Origin: Citrobacter sedlakii NBRC 105722
Lineage (GTDB): Bacteria > Pseudomonadota > Gammaproteobacteria > Enterobacterales > Enterobacteriaceae
Direction of reading: 5' to 3'
NCBI RefSeq assembly: GCF_000759835.1
Contig: NZ_BBNB01000001.1
Location: forward strand, 682,001 to 746,000
Length of the DNA stretch: 64,000 nucleotides
Positions 35,795 to 44,517 of the stretch are shown here, one piece after another. Each line of letters begins with the position of its first letter. Position 1 is the first letter of the stretch. A program made the position numbers and the translations under genes. The notes under the pieces are model-generated. The model did no database searches. It was not told where the DNA came from and saw only the letters and a list, made by a program, of their open reading frames with translations.

Positions 35795-36879
35795 TACTGA
35801 CGTTCCCCATAGTTTTGTTCGATCCAGCTCTGATAAGCACCGCTTTTAATGTTCTCAACCCACTGCGCGTTTGCTAAATACCACTGCACAGTTTTACGAA
35901 TCCCACTCTCAAAGGTTTCCTGCGGTTTCCAGCCCAACTCGCGGCTAATTTTATCAGCATCAATCGCATAGCGGCGATCGTGACCCGGACGATCCGTAAC
36001 GTAGGTGATTTGATCGCGATACGATCCCTCTTTGGGCACAATCTCATCCAGCAAATCACAGATGATATGGACGACATCGAGATTTTTCTTCTCGTTGTGA
36101 CCGCCAATATTATAGGTCTCACCAGGCGTTCCCTGGGTGACAACGGTATAGAGCGCGCGGGCGTGATCTTCAACATACAGCCAGTCACGAATCTGATCGC
36201 CTTTACCATAAATAGGTAACGGTTTTCCTTCCAGTGCATTGAGGATAACCAACGGGATCAGTTTTTCCGGGAAGTGATATGGACCGTAGTTGTTTGAACA
36301 ATTGGTCACAATAGTTGGCAAACCATATGTCCGTAACCATGCACGAACAAGATGATCGCTTGACGCTTTTGATGCTGAATACGGACTGCTTGGCGCATAC
36401 GCTGTTGTTTCAGTAAACAGCGGAAGTTTACTACCCACTTCCACTTCATCCGGGTGCGGTAAGTCCCCATAGACTTCGTCAGTTGAAATGTGGTGAAAAC
36501 GGAAGGCTGTCTTTTTCTCACTATCAAGCGACGACCAGTATTCGCGTGCCGCTTCCAGAAGCACATAGGTACCGACAATGTTGGTTTCGATAAATGCAGC
36601 AGGTCCAGTGATAGACCGATCTACATGACTCTCAGCAGCCAGATGCATCACAGCATCTGGTCGATATTCATTAAAGATACGCTTCATTGCTTCTGAGTCA
36701 CAAATATCTGCATGTTCAAAAGAATATCGTTCATTATTCGCGATAAAGGTTAGTGACTCAAGGTTTCCAGCATAAGTTAACTTATCTACATTAACAACGC
36801 AATCCTGTGTATTATTTATAATATGGCGAATGACGGCAGAACCAATAAAACCGGCCCCGCCAGTAACTAATATTTTCAT
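35794..36879 (-). CDS. rfbB: dTDP-glucose 4,6-dehydratase RfbB (RmlB)
   Basis: 361 residues. It converts dTDP-glucose to dTDP-4-keto-6-deoxyglucose with a bound [13 protein letters not shown] starts the Rossmann fold, STDEVYGDL gives Thr133, Asp134 and Glu135, and Tyr167-x3-Lys171 (YSASK) completes the active site. I chose ATG 36879 (MKILVTGG), which matches the 361-residue family length and follows AGGATC; seven upstream codons to 36900 are not supported. It is the first rhamnose gene but the second gene of the cluster. Confidence 0.97.
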   Translation of the reverse strand: MKILVTGGAGFIGSAVIRHIINNTQDCVVNVDKLTYAGNLESLTFIANNERYSFEHADICDSEAMKRIFNEYRPDAVMHLAAESHVDRSITGPAAFIETNIVGTYVLLEAAREYWSSLDSEKKTAFRFHHISTDEVYGDLPHPDEVEVGSKLPLFTETTAYAPSSPYSASKASSDHLVRAWLRTYGLPTIVTNCSNNYGPYHFPEKLIPLVILNALEGKPLPIYGKGDQIRDWLYVEDHARALYTVVTQGTPGETYNIGGHNEKKNLDVVHIICDLLDEIVPKEGSYRDQITYVTDRPGHDRRYAIDADKISRELGWKPQETFESGIRKTVQWYLANAQWVENIKSGAYQSWIEQNYGERQ

Positions 36880-36905
36880 TTGAGATCCTGGGGATAACAC
36901 TATGA

Positions 36906-37922
36906 CTATGATAGAATTATTTCTTTATATTGTTCAATGTAATTTCTAAATTCAAATTTTTCTTTTTCAGCTTGCGCTTGAAAAAAATAACTGTCATATT
37001 CATTAATGATTTTAAGTAATTTTTCTTCAATATCTTTTTCGGTATTTGTAACCAACAAACCGTTACCATCCACTAACTCCCTACATCCCCCAACATCGCT
37101 CATTAGGAGAGGTATACCAGCGTTATGTGCTTCTAATGCTGACATTGGAAGGCCTTCACTATCTGAAATAAGTGAGAAGATATCATAGTTTAAATATTCG
37201 TTAAATGAACAGATTTCTCCAAGAAAAGTTATGTTATTATAGTTTTTAAAATCTTCTTTTAGTTTTTCCAAGTATTCCCCTCCCCCCGCGACATCAAGAT
37301 ATATATCAGGATGTTTAGAAATAACCTGAGCTAATAACTCAGGACGCTTCGGATGAGTCAACCTGCCTACGAAAATAACTTTTTTGTTTTTTTCTAAATG
37401 TAGTTTCTTAGGTATGCCTGATACGGAGTTGTGTACTGTTTTAATCTTTTCACTTTTGATGCCTATTTTCTCTATAGCATTTTTTTCATCGCTATACGAA
37501 ACACACCAAATAATGTCTGTTAAATATGAGAGATATTTTTCGACTTTAATAAATATTGGTTTAAGAACGCCACCATTATAAACGCATGACCATCCATGAG
37601 ATACATATATACATTTAAAACGGTGAAACAGTTTACACATTCTCGAAAAAATACCTGCATTAGCAGAACTAGCTACCATTATCTCTATTTTATTTTTTTT
37701 TAGATATTTAAGCAGTTTCAAGTAGCCAAACAAGCTAAATTTATTCTTTAGTTGTGGAAATATAAAGCAAAAATCATAATTGTTTTGATCAGTCAACCAT
37801 CCTTTTTCCGATGTAATTAAATGCACATTATTACCTTTGCGGACTAAATTCATCATATCGTTCGTCCAGGTCTGTGCCCCACCTATCTCGGATTTCGTCA
37901 CTATAAAGGCTATGTTGCTCAT
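36906..37922 (-). CDS. O-antigen glycosyltransferase, family GT4, first gene of the cluster
   Basis: 338 residues with a GT-B fold. The N-terminus [20 protein letters not shown] is the acceptor-side glycine loop, and [20 protein letters not shown] (about residues 179-198) opens the donor domain. The EX7E motif is [15 protein letters not shown]. It should add a sugar to the O-unit. It lies between the JUMPstart element and rfbB, ahead of the rhamnose genes, which usually come first, and its GC content is much lower than that of rfbB. Donor and linkage are unknown. Confidence 0.85.
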   Translation of the reverse strand: MSNIAFIVTKSEIGGAQTWTNDMMNLVRKGNNVHLITSEKGWLTDQNNYDFCFIFPQLKNKFSLFGYLKLLKYLKKNKIEIMVASSANAGIFSRMCKLFHRFKCIYVSHGWSCVYNGGVLKPIFIKVEKYLSYLTDIIWCVSYSDEKNAIEKIGIKSEKIKTVHNSVSGIPKKLHLEKNKKVIFVGRLTHPKRPELLAQVISKHPDIYLDVAGGGEYLEKLKEDFKNYNNITFLGEICSFNEYLNYDIFSLISDSEGLPMSALEAHNAGIPLLMSDVGGCRELVDGNGLLVTNTEKDIEEKLLKIINEYDSYFFQAQAEKEKFEFRNYIEQYKEIILS

Positions 37923-37994
37923 ATGGATTTTTAATTTTTTGTTGATGAGTATTGTATAATAGTTAAATTATCTAAAACATAATTAACAGTGTCT

Positions 37995-38036
37995 AAGCAC
38001 GCTACCGCCCCTGGCTTAACAGCTACCAGTGTACTG
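37995..38036 (-). promoter_or_regulatory. JUMPstart element with ops site upstream of the O-antigen cluster
   Basis: Read on the minus strand, this stretch matches the JUMPstart consensus almost throughout (CTGGTAGCTGTTAAGCC then the ops core). The ops core GGCGGTAGCGTG is at 37998-38009. In this family of operons ops pauses RNA polymerase and recruits the antiterminator RfaH, which lets transcription continue through the long, poorly translated cluster. It lies about 75 bases upstream of the first gene; the promoter itself must lie between it and galF (38037-38298). Confidence 0.93.
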
Positions 38037-38194
38037 CGAACTTAACAGGCTTGATGAGCTAAGCGTTGTGCCACCTAGCCATAAAACATAAACACTAATT
38101 GTCTTACCTATTGAGGTTAGAAACAAGAAAAAATCTTGTTAAAACATTTCCCCGCGTTCTTGAGCAACTTATTGATAACACGTAGACTTCCCAA

Positions 38195-38261
38195 AAACTA
38201 AAAACGGCTAAAACATTTTCAGTATATTGACAGCAATACTATGAATGTTTAGTGCCGTTTT
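38195..38261 (-). terminator. Long imperfect hairpin, likely terminator of galF
   Basis: On the minus strand AAAACGGC-A-CTAAACATT pairs with AATGTTTTAGCCGTTTT, and an inner AGTATTG/CAATATACT arm extends the stem. It is followed by GTTTTTAGTTTTT. The position about 40 bases past the galF stop fits an intrinsic terminator separating galF from the O-antigen transcript. Confidence 0.65.
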
Positions 38262-38298
38262 CAGTTTGATAGCCCAAAAGACCATTGCTTTTTTAAGA

Positions 38299-39192
38299 TT
38301 ACTCGCTAAGCAACTTCTCAATGCTCTTACGGAACTTCGGTCCTTCTTTCAGGTTACGCAGTCCATATTTCACAAACGCTTGCATGTAGCCCATTTTTTT
38401 ACCGCAGTCATAGCTGTCGCCGGTCATCAGCATCGCGTCAACCGACTGTTTTTTCGCCAGTTCTGCAATGGCGTCGGTCAACTGGATACGGCCCCAGGCG
38501 CCCGGTTCGGTGCGCTCCAGTTCTGCCCAGATATCTGCGGAAAGCACATAACGCCCCACGGCCATCAGATCGGAATCCAGGGTCTGCGGCTGATCCGGTT
38601 TCTCAATAAATTCGACGATGCGGCTGACTTTACCTTCGTTATCCAGCGGTTCTTTGGTCTGGATTACGGAGTATTCAGAAAGGTCACCCTTCATACGTTT
38701 CGCCAACACCTGGCTGCGGCCGGTTTCATTGAAACGCGCCACCATCGCCGCGAGGTTATAGCGCAACGGATCGGCACTGGCATTATCAATGATGATGTCC
38801 GGCAGGACGACGACAAACGGGTTATCGCCGATCACCGGGCGGGCACAAAGAATGGAATGGCCCAACCCCAGCGGCTGCGCCTGACGGACATTCATGATCG
38901 TCACGCCCGGGGGGCAAATGGATTGCACTTCCGCCAGCAGTTGGCGTTTCACGCGCTGCTCGAGGAGTGACTCTAATTCATAGGAGGTGTCGAAGTGGTT
39001 CTCAACGGCGTTCTTGGACGCATGGGTCACCAGAAGGATTTCTTTGATCCCTGCAGCCACGATCTCGTCAACGATGTATTGAATCATCGGCTTGTCGACA
39101 ATGGGTAGCATTTCTTTTGGTATGGCCTTTGTTGCCGGTAACATATGCATACCGAGCCCGGCTACTGGTATAACTGCTTTTAAATTCGTCAT
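38299..39192 (-). CDS. galF: GalF, UTP-glucose-1-phosphate uridylyltransferase-like subunit
   Basis: 297 residues, close in every region to E. coli GalF. It is a paralogue of GalU and is thought to modulate GalU and UDP-glucose supply. The nucleotidyltransferase loop reads [11 protein letters not shown], where the active GalU has GLGTRMLPATK, so the catalytic Arg is replaced; this is the mark of GalF and suggests weak or no own activity. It is the standard 5' border of O-antigen clusters. The gap to gnu is 236 bases and should hold its promoter. Confidence 0.95.
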   Translation of the reverse strand: MTNLKAVIPVAGLGMHMLPATKAIPKEMLPIVDKPMIQYIVDEIVAAGIKEILLVTHASKNAVENHFDTSYELESLLEQRVKRQLLAEVQSICPPGVTIMNVRQAQPLGLGHSILCARPVIGDNPFVVVLPDIIIDNASADPLRYNLAAMVARFNETGRSQVLAKRMKGDLSEYSVIQTKEPLDNEGKVSRIVEFIEKPDQPQTLDSDLMAVGRYVLSADIWAELERTEPGAWGRIQLTDAIAELAKKQSVDAMLMTGDSYDCGKKMGYMQAFVKYGLRNLKEGPKFRKSIEKLLSE

Positions 39193-39428
39193 TCTTTTTC
39201 CTACCCTGAAATGGCTGATAAAGTATAGGCCTTAACCACATGATAGCCAGAAACTGGCTCATTTCTCGTCTTTTGTGTTTTAAGTCACACATGCGAGTCA
39301 AAAGTGTCTTTTAACACTACACTCCATCAGCGGCAGTTTTACTCAGACTTCTCGGAAAACCCTGACTAAAATGATTACCAAAGCGCTTTCCGAATTATCG
39401 CAGGTAGCGACACCATAACGTTATAGTA

Positions 39429-40424
39429 TTACTCAGAAACAAACGTTATGTCGTCTTTCTTGTCATGAACAAATTCATACTTCAGCGTCCGATCCAGTCC
39501 TTGCGACAAAGAATAAGGTGCTACAAAACCGGATGAATGCACTTTTGTGGCATCAAATTGCGTAGTCGCGCAGAACTTTTTGACACGTACCGAACTGACA
39601 GCAAATTTCTTACCAGAAAGCTTACTCAGCACATCAAAACAGTAGCCGCCCAGCATACCCAGCGGGTATGGCAGATGTACTGAAGGGATTTTTTTACCTA
39701 AACTTTGCTCAACCTCAGTAACCAACTGGTTCATGTTGAGATCGGGTTTATCCACATAGTTGTAGACTTCGTAACCAGCTTTAACGTTTTTGAGCTTGTA
39801 TTTGATGAATTCGACGATGTTACCAACGTAAGCCATAGACTTATAGTTCGTACCAGAACCTACCATCATGAATTTACCCCCAGCTATCTGTTTAAGCAGG
39901 TTGTAAACGTTCCCCCGGTTACGTTCGCCGAAAATGACGGTGGGACGAATGATCGTGAGAGAGCGCTCATCAGGCTCTTTTGCATGCCATTCACGAAGCA
40001 CTTCCTCCGCTTGCCATTTACTTTTCCCATAATGGTTGAAGGGATCATGCGGGTGCGTTTCGTCTGGATTTTTTTTGTTCAATCCATAGACCGCAACGGA
40101 ACTGGTAAAGATGATGTTTTTTACACCATTTTTTTCCATAGCAGCAAGGACGTTGCGTGTTCCCTGAACATTTACATCATAATAAAGCGACGTTGGACTG
40201 ACATCGTCACGATGTTCTGCAGCCAGCAGCACTACGGTGTCAAAACCGGCGAGCGCCTGATCAAGCGCATGCTGATCGCGGACATCTCCAATCTGGGTGA
40301 TTTCTGGATAGAAATGACTCTGCTGCTTATCCAGATTTTTGATGTTAAAGTCAGCTACTGCTGTTTCCAGAAGACGAGTCCCAACAAATCCTGAAGCCCC
40401 GATAAGCAAAACGTTATTGTTCAT
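39429..40424 (-). CDS. gnu: N-acetyl-glucosaminyl-PP-undecaprenol 4-epimerase Gnu
   Basis: 331 residues of the extended SDR family, very similar over its whole length to the protein I recall as Z3206/Gnu of E. coli O157. Gnu converts WecA-made GlcNAc-PP-undecaprenol to GalNAc-PP-undecaprenol, so the O-unit starts with GalNAc. The NAD motif is IGASGFVGTRL, FTSSVAVYG is the Ser region, and YGKSKWQAEE gives the Tyr-x3-Lys pair. It lies between wcaM and galF, the same place as in GalNAc-containing E. coli serotypes. It was formerly annotated as a UDP-GlcNAc epimerase. Confidence 0.88.
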   Translation of the reverse strand: MNNNVLLIGASGFVGTRLLETAVADFNIKNLDKQQSHFYPEITQIGDVRDQHALDQALAGFDTVVLLAAEHRDDVSPTSLYYDVNVQGTRNVLAAMEKNGVKNIIFTSSVAVYGLNKKNPDETHPHDPFNHYGKSKWQAEEVLREWHAKEPDERSLTIIRPTVIFGERNRGNVYNLLKQIAGGKFMMVGSGTNYKSMAYVGNIVEFIKYKLKNVKAGYEVYNYVDKPDLNMNQLVTEVEQSLGKKIPSVHLPYPLGMLGGYCFDVLSKLSGKKFAVSSVRVKKFCATTQFDATKVHSSGFVAPYSLSQGLDRTLKYEFVHDKKDDITFVSE

Positions 40425-40575
40425 AAATCACTTAATCTGGTTATCAAACAAGAACATAAGATAAAGATGAGAACCTTCCCTGAGTAGTCAATGCTGCCCA
40501 GCCCCAGCTTTAACGGTAATCGGGCAATTATAATCTTTTAACACATGAGATCCAGTGAGATTATGGTAGCTTGCG

Positions 40576-41979
40576 CTACCCCCTCCCCTCCGGCAACCGG
40601 AAGTTAATCGCGTCCACATTCACGACCTGATGATTTATCCGGTCAATGTCGACCGAGCTTTGGCCTTTTTCGTTGACCGCCTGAACGTTCGCCAGCGACA
40701 GCAGGGTGTCGTTTTTGGCCATAAACTTCCCGCGCACGTCTTTGCGCAGGTCAAAATGCATCTTCAGCGCCGGGCCAACGGTGGATTCCTGCATGACCTT
40801 GATATTGCGTAAGAAAAGGTGCTGAGGCTTGTTGTGTAACTCCAGCGTTGCCCGCTTCATGTCGATGTTGGTGAGGGCGACAAAAGAAGTCGCGTTGCCG
40901 GATGAAATTTGTATTCCGCGCAGTTTATACGCAAGTTGGGTATTATCCAGGCGGATATTATTCAATTTAAAATTTTGCGGAATCGACAGGTAGTTACCTT
41001 TTACCACCCCGTAGCCAATCAACATGCCGGCGCTATTTACCATATCGATATTATCAATGACGAAATTATCACAGCCATAAATAGCCACCGTTGCGTTATC
41101 AATCCCGGCCTTTTTACTGAAATCGGGGGTGATATTTTTCGCCTTTACGTTGCGAATGACAAAATGCTTGCCGTTCTCGACGTGTACCAATTGGCGGCAG
41201 TCGGAACCGGTGATGTTGGCGACGACAAAATTTTTAACCGTCTGCGTTTCTGGATAGGTGTTGTCGTAAGTGCTGCCCGCCAGGCCAATCCCAATACCCC
41301 AGTTGATCTTGCCGTTGGTACAGTTAATACGCTCAATCACATGGTCAGAAATGAGGATGTTGCGGTCATTAATCGCCACATTCCACTCAATGGCGTCTCC
41401 CTGTAAGTCGGTGAATGTCCCGTTGGTGATCCTCGCGCCGTCAACCTGATTATGAAAACCCTGACGCAGGATGGCATAGTTCGCCTGGGTCACGGTGATG
41501 TTGTCGATGACCAGATTACGCATCACTTGCGGTTTTTTCCCACCGATATAAATTTGCGTCACCAGGCCGAAGCCGCTCATCGCAATATCCCTGATGACAC
41601 AGTCAGAGCCGCGCACGTCCAGCGTGATATTGTGCAAACTGCCGCCCTTCTCACCGGTGACCTGGCTGCCGTCCTGAAGAACAAAACGCCCACGTCCATT
41701 GCCGCGCAACGCCCCTTCCACCCGTAAGGTCTTACCCGGCGGAATAAAAATAGCGGCGTTGATGTTGTCGCAAACCAGACCCGCCGGAACCCGCACGGTT
41801 TGTGCGTCGGCAAAGGCCTGCCTGAAGGAAGCGATCCAGTCTTTGGGGTTATAGTCCTGGATGTTGACGGTGTTGCCCGCGGTCACGGCGCGGGCAAAAG
41901 GAGAATGGAATACAGGAAGCGCGGCAAGCACGGAGCCTGCCGCCAGGAAGGTGCGTCGGGAGAGCGTCGTTTCTGGCAT
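40576..41979 (-). CDS. wcaM: Colanic acid biosynthesis protein WcaM
   Basis: 467 residues, last gene of the colanic acid operon. The N-terminus has a twin-arginine export motif, SRRTFLA (Arg8-Arg9), followed by a hydrophobic stretch and an ARA cleavage site at about residue 31, so the protein is probably exported by Tat. Most of the rest (about 60-420) is a right-handed parallel beta-helix as in pectate-lyase-like proteins, with repeated short beta strands. The biochemical function of WcaM is not established; a role in polymer processing is possible. wcaL ends 11 bases upstream. Confidence 0.93.
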   Translation of the reverse strand: MPETTLSRRTFLAAGSVLAALPVFHSPFARAVTAGNTVNIQDYNPKDWIASFRQAFADAQTVRVPAGLVCDNINAAIFIPPGKTLRVEGALRGNGRGRFVLQDGSQVTGEKGGSLHNITLDVRGSDCVIRDIAMSGFGLVTQIYIGGKKPQVMRNLVIDNITVTQANYAILRQGFHNQVDGARITNGTFTDLQGDAIEWNVAINDRNILISDHVIERINCTNGKINWGIGIGLAGSTYDNTYPETQTVKNFVVANITGSDCRQLVHVENGKHFVIRNVKAKNITPDFSKKAGIDNATVAIYGCDNFVIDNIDMVNSAGMLIGYGVVKGNYLSIPQNFKLNNIRLDNTQLAYKLRGIQISSGNATSFVALTNIDMKRATLELHNKPQHLFLRNIKVMQESTVGPALKMHFDLRKDVRGKFMAKNDTLLSLANVQAVNEKGQSSVDIDRINHQVVNVDAINFRLPEGRG

Positions 41980-41990
41980 ACAACCTCGTT

Positions 41991-43211
41991 TTACATCGTT
42001 TGCAGCAGGCTGGCTAACTGACGGTTGATCACCTGCTGGTTAAAATCGTGTTCAACTTTTTCACGTGCGTGCTTCACCACTGGCTCAAGCGTTGCGCGAT
42101 CGATCTGGCTAAACCCGGCAAGCTGCGCCGCCAGCGCCTGCGCATCGTTTTCCGGCACCAGCCAGCCTGACTTTCCGGCTTCGACCAGTTCCGGAATACC
42201 GCTGTGGACGGTGGAAACAACGGGGATCCCCACCGCCATCGCCTCCATCAGCGCGACCGGAATGCCTTCCATATCGCCATCCGCGCCGGTAATGGAGGGC
42301 AGCAAAAAGAGATCCGCCTCGTCGAGCATCGCCTTCACTTCGTGGCTCGGTTTGAAGCCCGGCATCTCAATCACGTCATCAAGCTGATACTGTTCGATAA
42401 GCGTCCGCAAACGCCGTTCCCAGGGCCCCATCCCGAGGATGCGGTAACGAAACGCGACGCCTTGCTCTTTGAGCTGGCGACAGGCTTCTATCGCCACGTG
42501 CAGCCCTTTTTTCTCGGTCAGACGCGCCACAGAGATCATCTCCAGCGGCGTGCCGGGCGCTTTCACCGGGCGATGGCTGAAGCGCGCCATGTCCACCCCC
42601 ATCCGCGAGACGGCGATTTTTTCCGCCGGGCAGCCCATGCTTTTCAGGCGCTTAGCCCACAGGTCGCTAATAGGCAGCATCAGGTCGCCACGCTGAAACA
42701 ACTGTTGGTATTCAGGGGCGTAGTGATTCAGAACCTCCCGGCTGGAGATATCAATGCCGTGGAAAATGGTCGCAATTTTGCCCTTGATCACCCCCAGTTC
42801 ACGCAGCTTGGTCGCCGTCACGCCGGCAGGACCAAAATGCGCGATGAACACATCGGCCTGCAAAGGCGTGCTCACCTGCGCGCAAATAGACGACAGGATC
42901 AGATTGCGTGATTCGTCGCCATAGCGGGAGAAATTCAGTGATTTCCACGTCGCCGCCCGGTGCAGTCCCGGCAGCGTTTTCAACGCCCGGTAACGCAGTT
43001 TCGCCAGCCGACCCTGCGGTTCATCCTGCAGCCAGCGGGTCTTCGCCGCCAGGTTGTATTTTTCCCAGGCGGCATGGGTGTTTTGCGTATCACCTTTTTG
43101 CAGGGCGACGATGTCCACATCAAATCCCATATCAATAAACGCCGTGATCTGATTAAGAACAAACGTCTCTGATGAGAGTGGGAATTTCAGCAGAAAAAAG
43201 CTGACCTTCAT
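41991..43211 (-). CDS. wcaL: Colanic acid glycosyltransferase WcaL
   Basis: 406 residues, family GT4. [14 protein letters not shown] opens the N-terminal domain, [19 protein letters not shown] opens the donor domain, and the EX7E motif is [11 protein letters not shown] (about residues 323-333). It is assigned as the galactosyltransferase that adds a late sugar of the colanic acid repeat. It overlaps wcaK by four bases and is transcribed with it. Confidence 0.95.
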   Translation of the reverse strand: MKVSFFLLKFPLSSETFVLNQITAFIDMGFDVDIVALQKGDTQNTHAAWEKYNLAAKTRWLQDEPQGRLAKLRYRALKTLPGLHRAATWKSLNFSRYGDESRNLILSSICAQVSTPLQADVFIAHFGPAGVTATKLRELGVIKGKIATIFHGIDISSREVLNHYAPEYQQLFQRGDLMLPISDLWAKRLKSMGCPAEKIAVSRMGVDMARFSHRPVKAPGTPLEMISVARLTEKKGLHVAIEACRQLKEQGVAFRYRILGMGPWERRLRTLIEQYQLDDVIEMPGFKPSHEVKAMLDEADLFLLPSITGADGDMEGIPVALMEAMAVGIPVVSTVHSGIPELVEAGKSGWLVPENDAQALAAQLAGFSQIDRATLEPVVKHAREKVEHDFNQQVINRQLASLLQTM

Positions 43212-44488
43212 CGCCCCTCCCGAATTCTGTCGAGAACGGATTTAATCATGGCAAACCCCTTGGTTCGTTCCTGCGTGACGGCGTTATCCACTTTTTCACT
43301 GAGCGCGGGCAGTTGCGCCAGCGTATCTGCGACCACGCCTTGCAGCGACCCGTTCAGCAGGTGACGAATATCAATCGCCAACTCTGGCAGGCCTAACTGC
43401 TGCATAATCCCGGCGGATTTGTGCTCGTAGTTAATCGCGATAGCGGGCGTGCCAAAGTTCATCGAAATGATGGCGGAATGCAGACGGGTGCCGATGGTCA
43501 AAACACAGGAAGCAAGGATCTTGCCCAGTTCCACATCGTTCAGTTCATCCATCGCGATATGGAAATGCGCCGATGGCTTCACAAATTTCGCCATCCGGAG
43601 CGCCACCATGCGGTCATCGCGGTTATAGCGGTCAATACTGGTACAGGTTGAAAGCACCAGCACCTGATAGCCATCGTCAATCAGTCTGTTCACAACGTCC
43701 GCAAAAGCCTGCTCATACGCTTGCTGAGTCGTGCCCAGACGTTTGTCGAAGGGCTCGAGATCGCGCAAGGTGATGGCCACCGTTTTTCTTCGCGCGGTGA
43801 CATCCAGCCAGTGCTGTACCGCATAACTGGCGACAAAATCATCATGGCGGCGCTCTACCAGCCATGCGGTATCCACGCCTTGTTCCACTTTACGGGTGTC
43901 GATTTGGGCAGCGGTCATCAAATCGCGGCTGACCGTTTCACGCAGGATCAGCGCATCAGTGCGCCCAAAAACGTAATGAGCTAACTGATTAAAGTCCGGG
44001 TTCTGGAAAGGCCCGACGCTATGGCCGACCATATAAATCGGTTTGTTCGCCATAAACGCGCATAAGGGATACTCAAAATGGGTCAGGCCGTACAGGTCCA
44101 CGTAGTTAGAGCCGCCAACCTGAATGACCGCGTCATACTGGGCGATAAACCGGGCAAAGTCGGCAAATTCCGGCGCAAGCGCAAAGTTACGCAGCGATCC
44201 TTCCTGCGCAACCTTCGCCAGTAAAATTTTGTGCTGAAAGCGACGGCGCAACACTTTTTTGACCCGGCCATTCAGCCCGGTCATCTGCTGCTGTTTCTGG
44301 CTTAGTTGATACAGCGGATCGGCAATAATTGGCCGTCCCTGTAACCAGGCGGAACTGACCGGGAAACGGCTCATCACATCCATGTCGACTTCAGGTTCTT
44401 GTTGGCGGATGGCATCGAGTAAACCGCGCATAATGGCGCTATCACCACGGTTCCCACAGGTGTGGTTGCCTAATACTAATAATTTCAT
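43208..44488 (-). CDS. wcaK: Colanic acid pyruvyl transferase WcaK
   Basis: 426 residues of the polysaccharide pyruvyl transferase family. It is thought to add the pyruvate ketal to the terminal galactose of the colanic acid repeat. LGNHTCGNRGDSAIMRGL is the family N-terminal motif; the C-terminal domain has TIGTRLHSAIISMNFGTPAIAINYEHK, a GT-B-like phosphoenolpyruvate-binding region (about residues 332-358). wzxC ends 30 bases upstream. Confidence 0.95.
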   Translation of the reverse strand: MKLLVLGNHTCGNRGDSAIMRGLLDAIRQQEPEVDMDVMSRFPVSSAWLQGRPIIADPLYQLSQKQQQMTGLNGRVKKVLRRRFQHKILLAKVAQEGSLRNFALAPEFADFARFIAQYDAVIQVGGSNYVDLYGLTHFEYPLCAFMANKPIYMVGHSVGPFQNPDFNQLAHYVFGRTDALILRETVSRDLMTAAQIDTRKVEQGVDTAWLVERRHDDFVASYAVQHWLDVTARRKTVAITLRDLEPFDKRLGTTQQAYEQAFADVVNRLIDDGYQVLVLSTCTSIDRYNRDDRMVALRMAKFVKPSAHFHIAMDELNDVELGKILASCVLTIGTRLHSAIISMNFGTPAIAINYEHKSAGIMQQLGLPELAIDIRHLLNGSLQGVVADTLAQLPALSEKVDNAVTQERTKGFAMIKSVLDRIREGR

Positions 44489-44517
44489 AAGTTGCCTCTT
44501 ATCGATTTATTTACCTG

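Noticed and set aside
38245-38970. Open frame of 241 codons on the plus strand opposite galF
   Set aside because: It is covered by the intact galF gene on the other strand, and its start lies in the galF terminator hairpin.
38299-39192. galF read as an active GalU enzyme
   Set aside because: The nucleotide loop has MHM in place of TRM, which is the GalF form; an active GalU should be encoded elsewhere.
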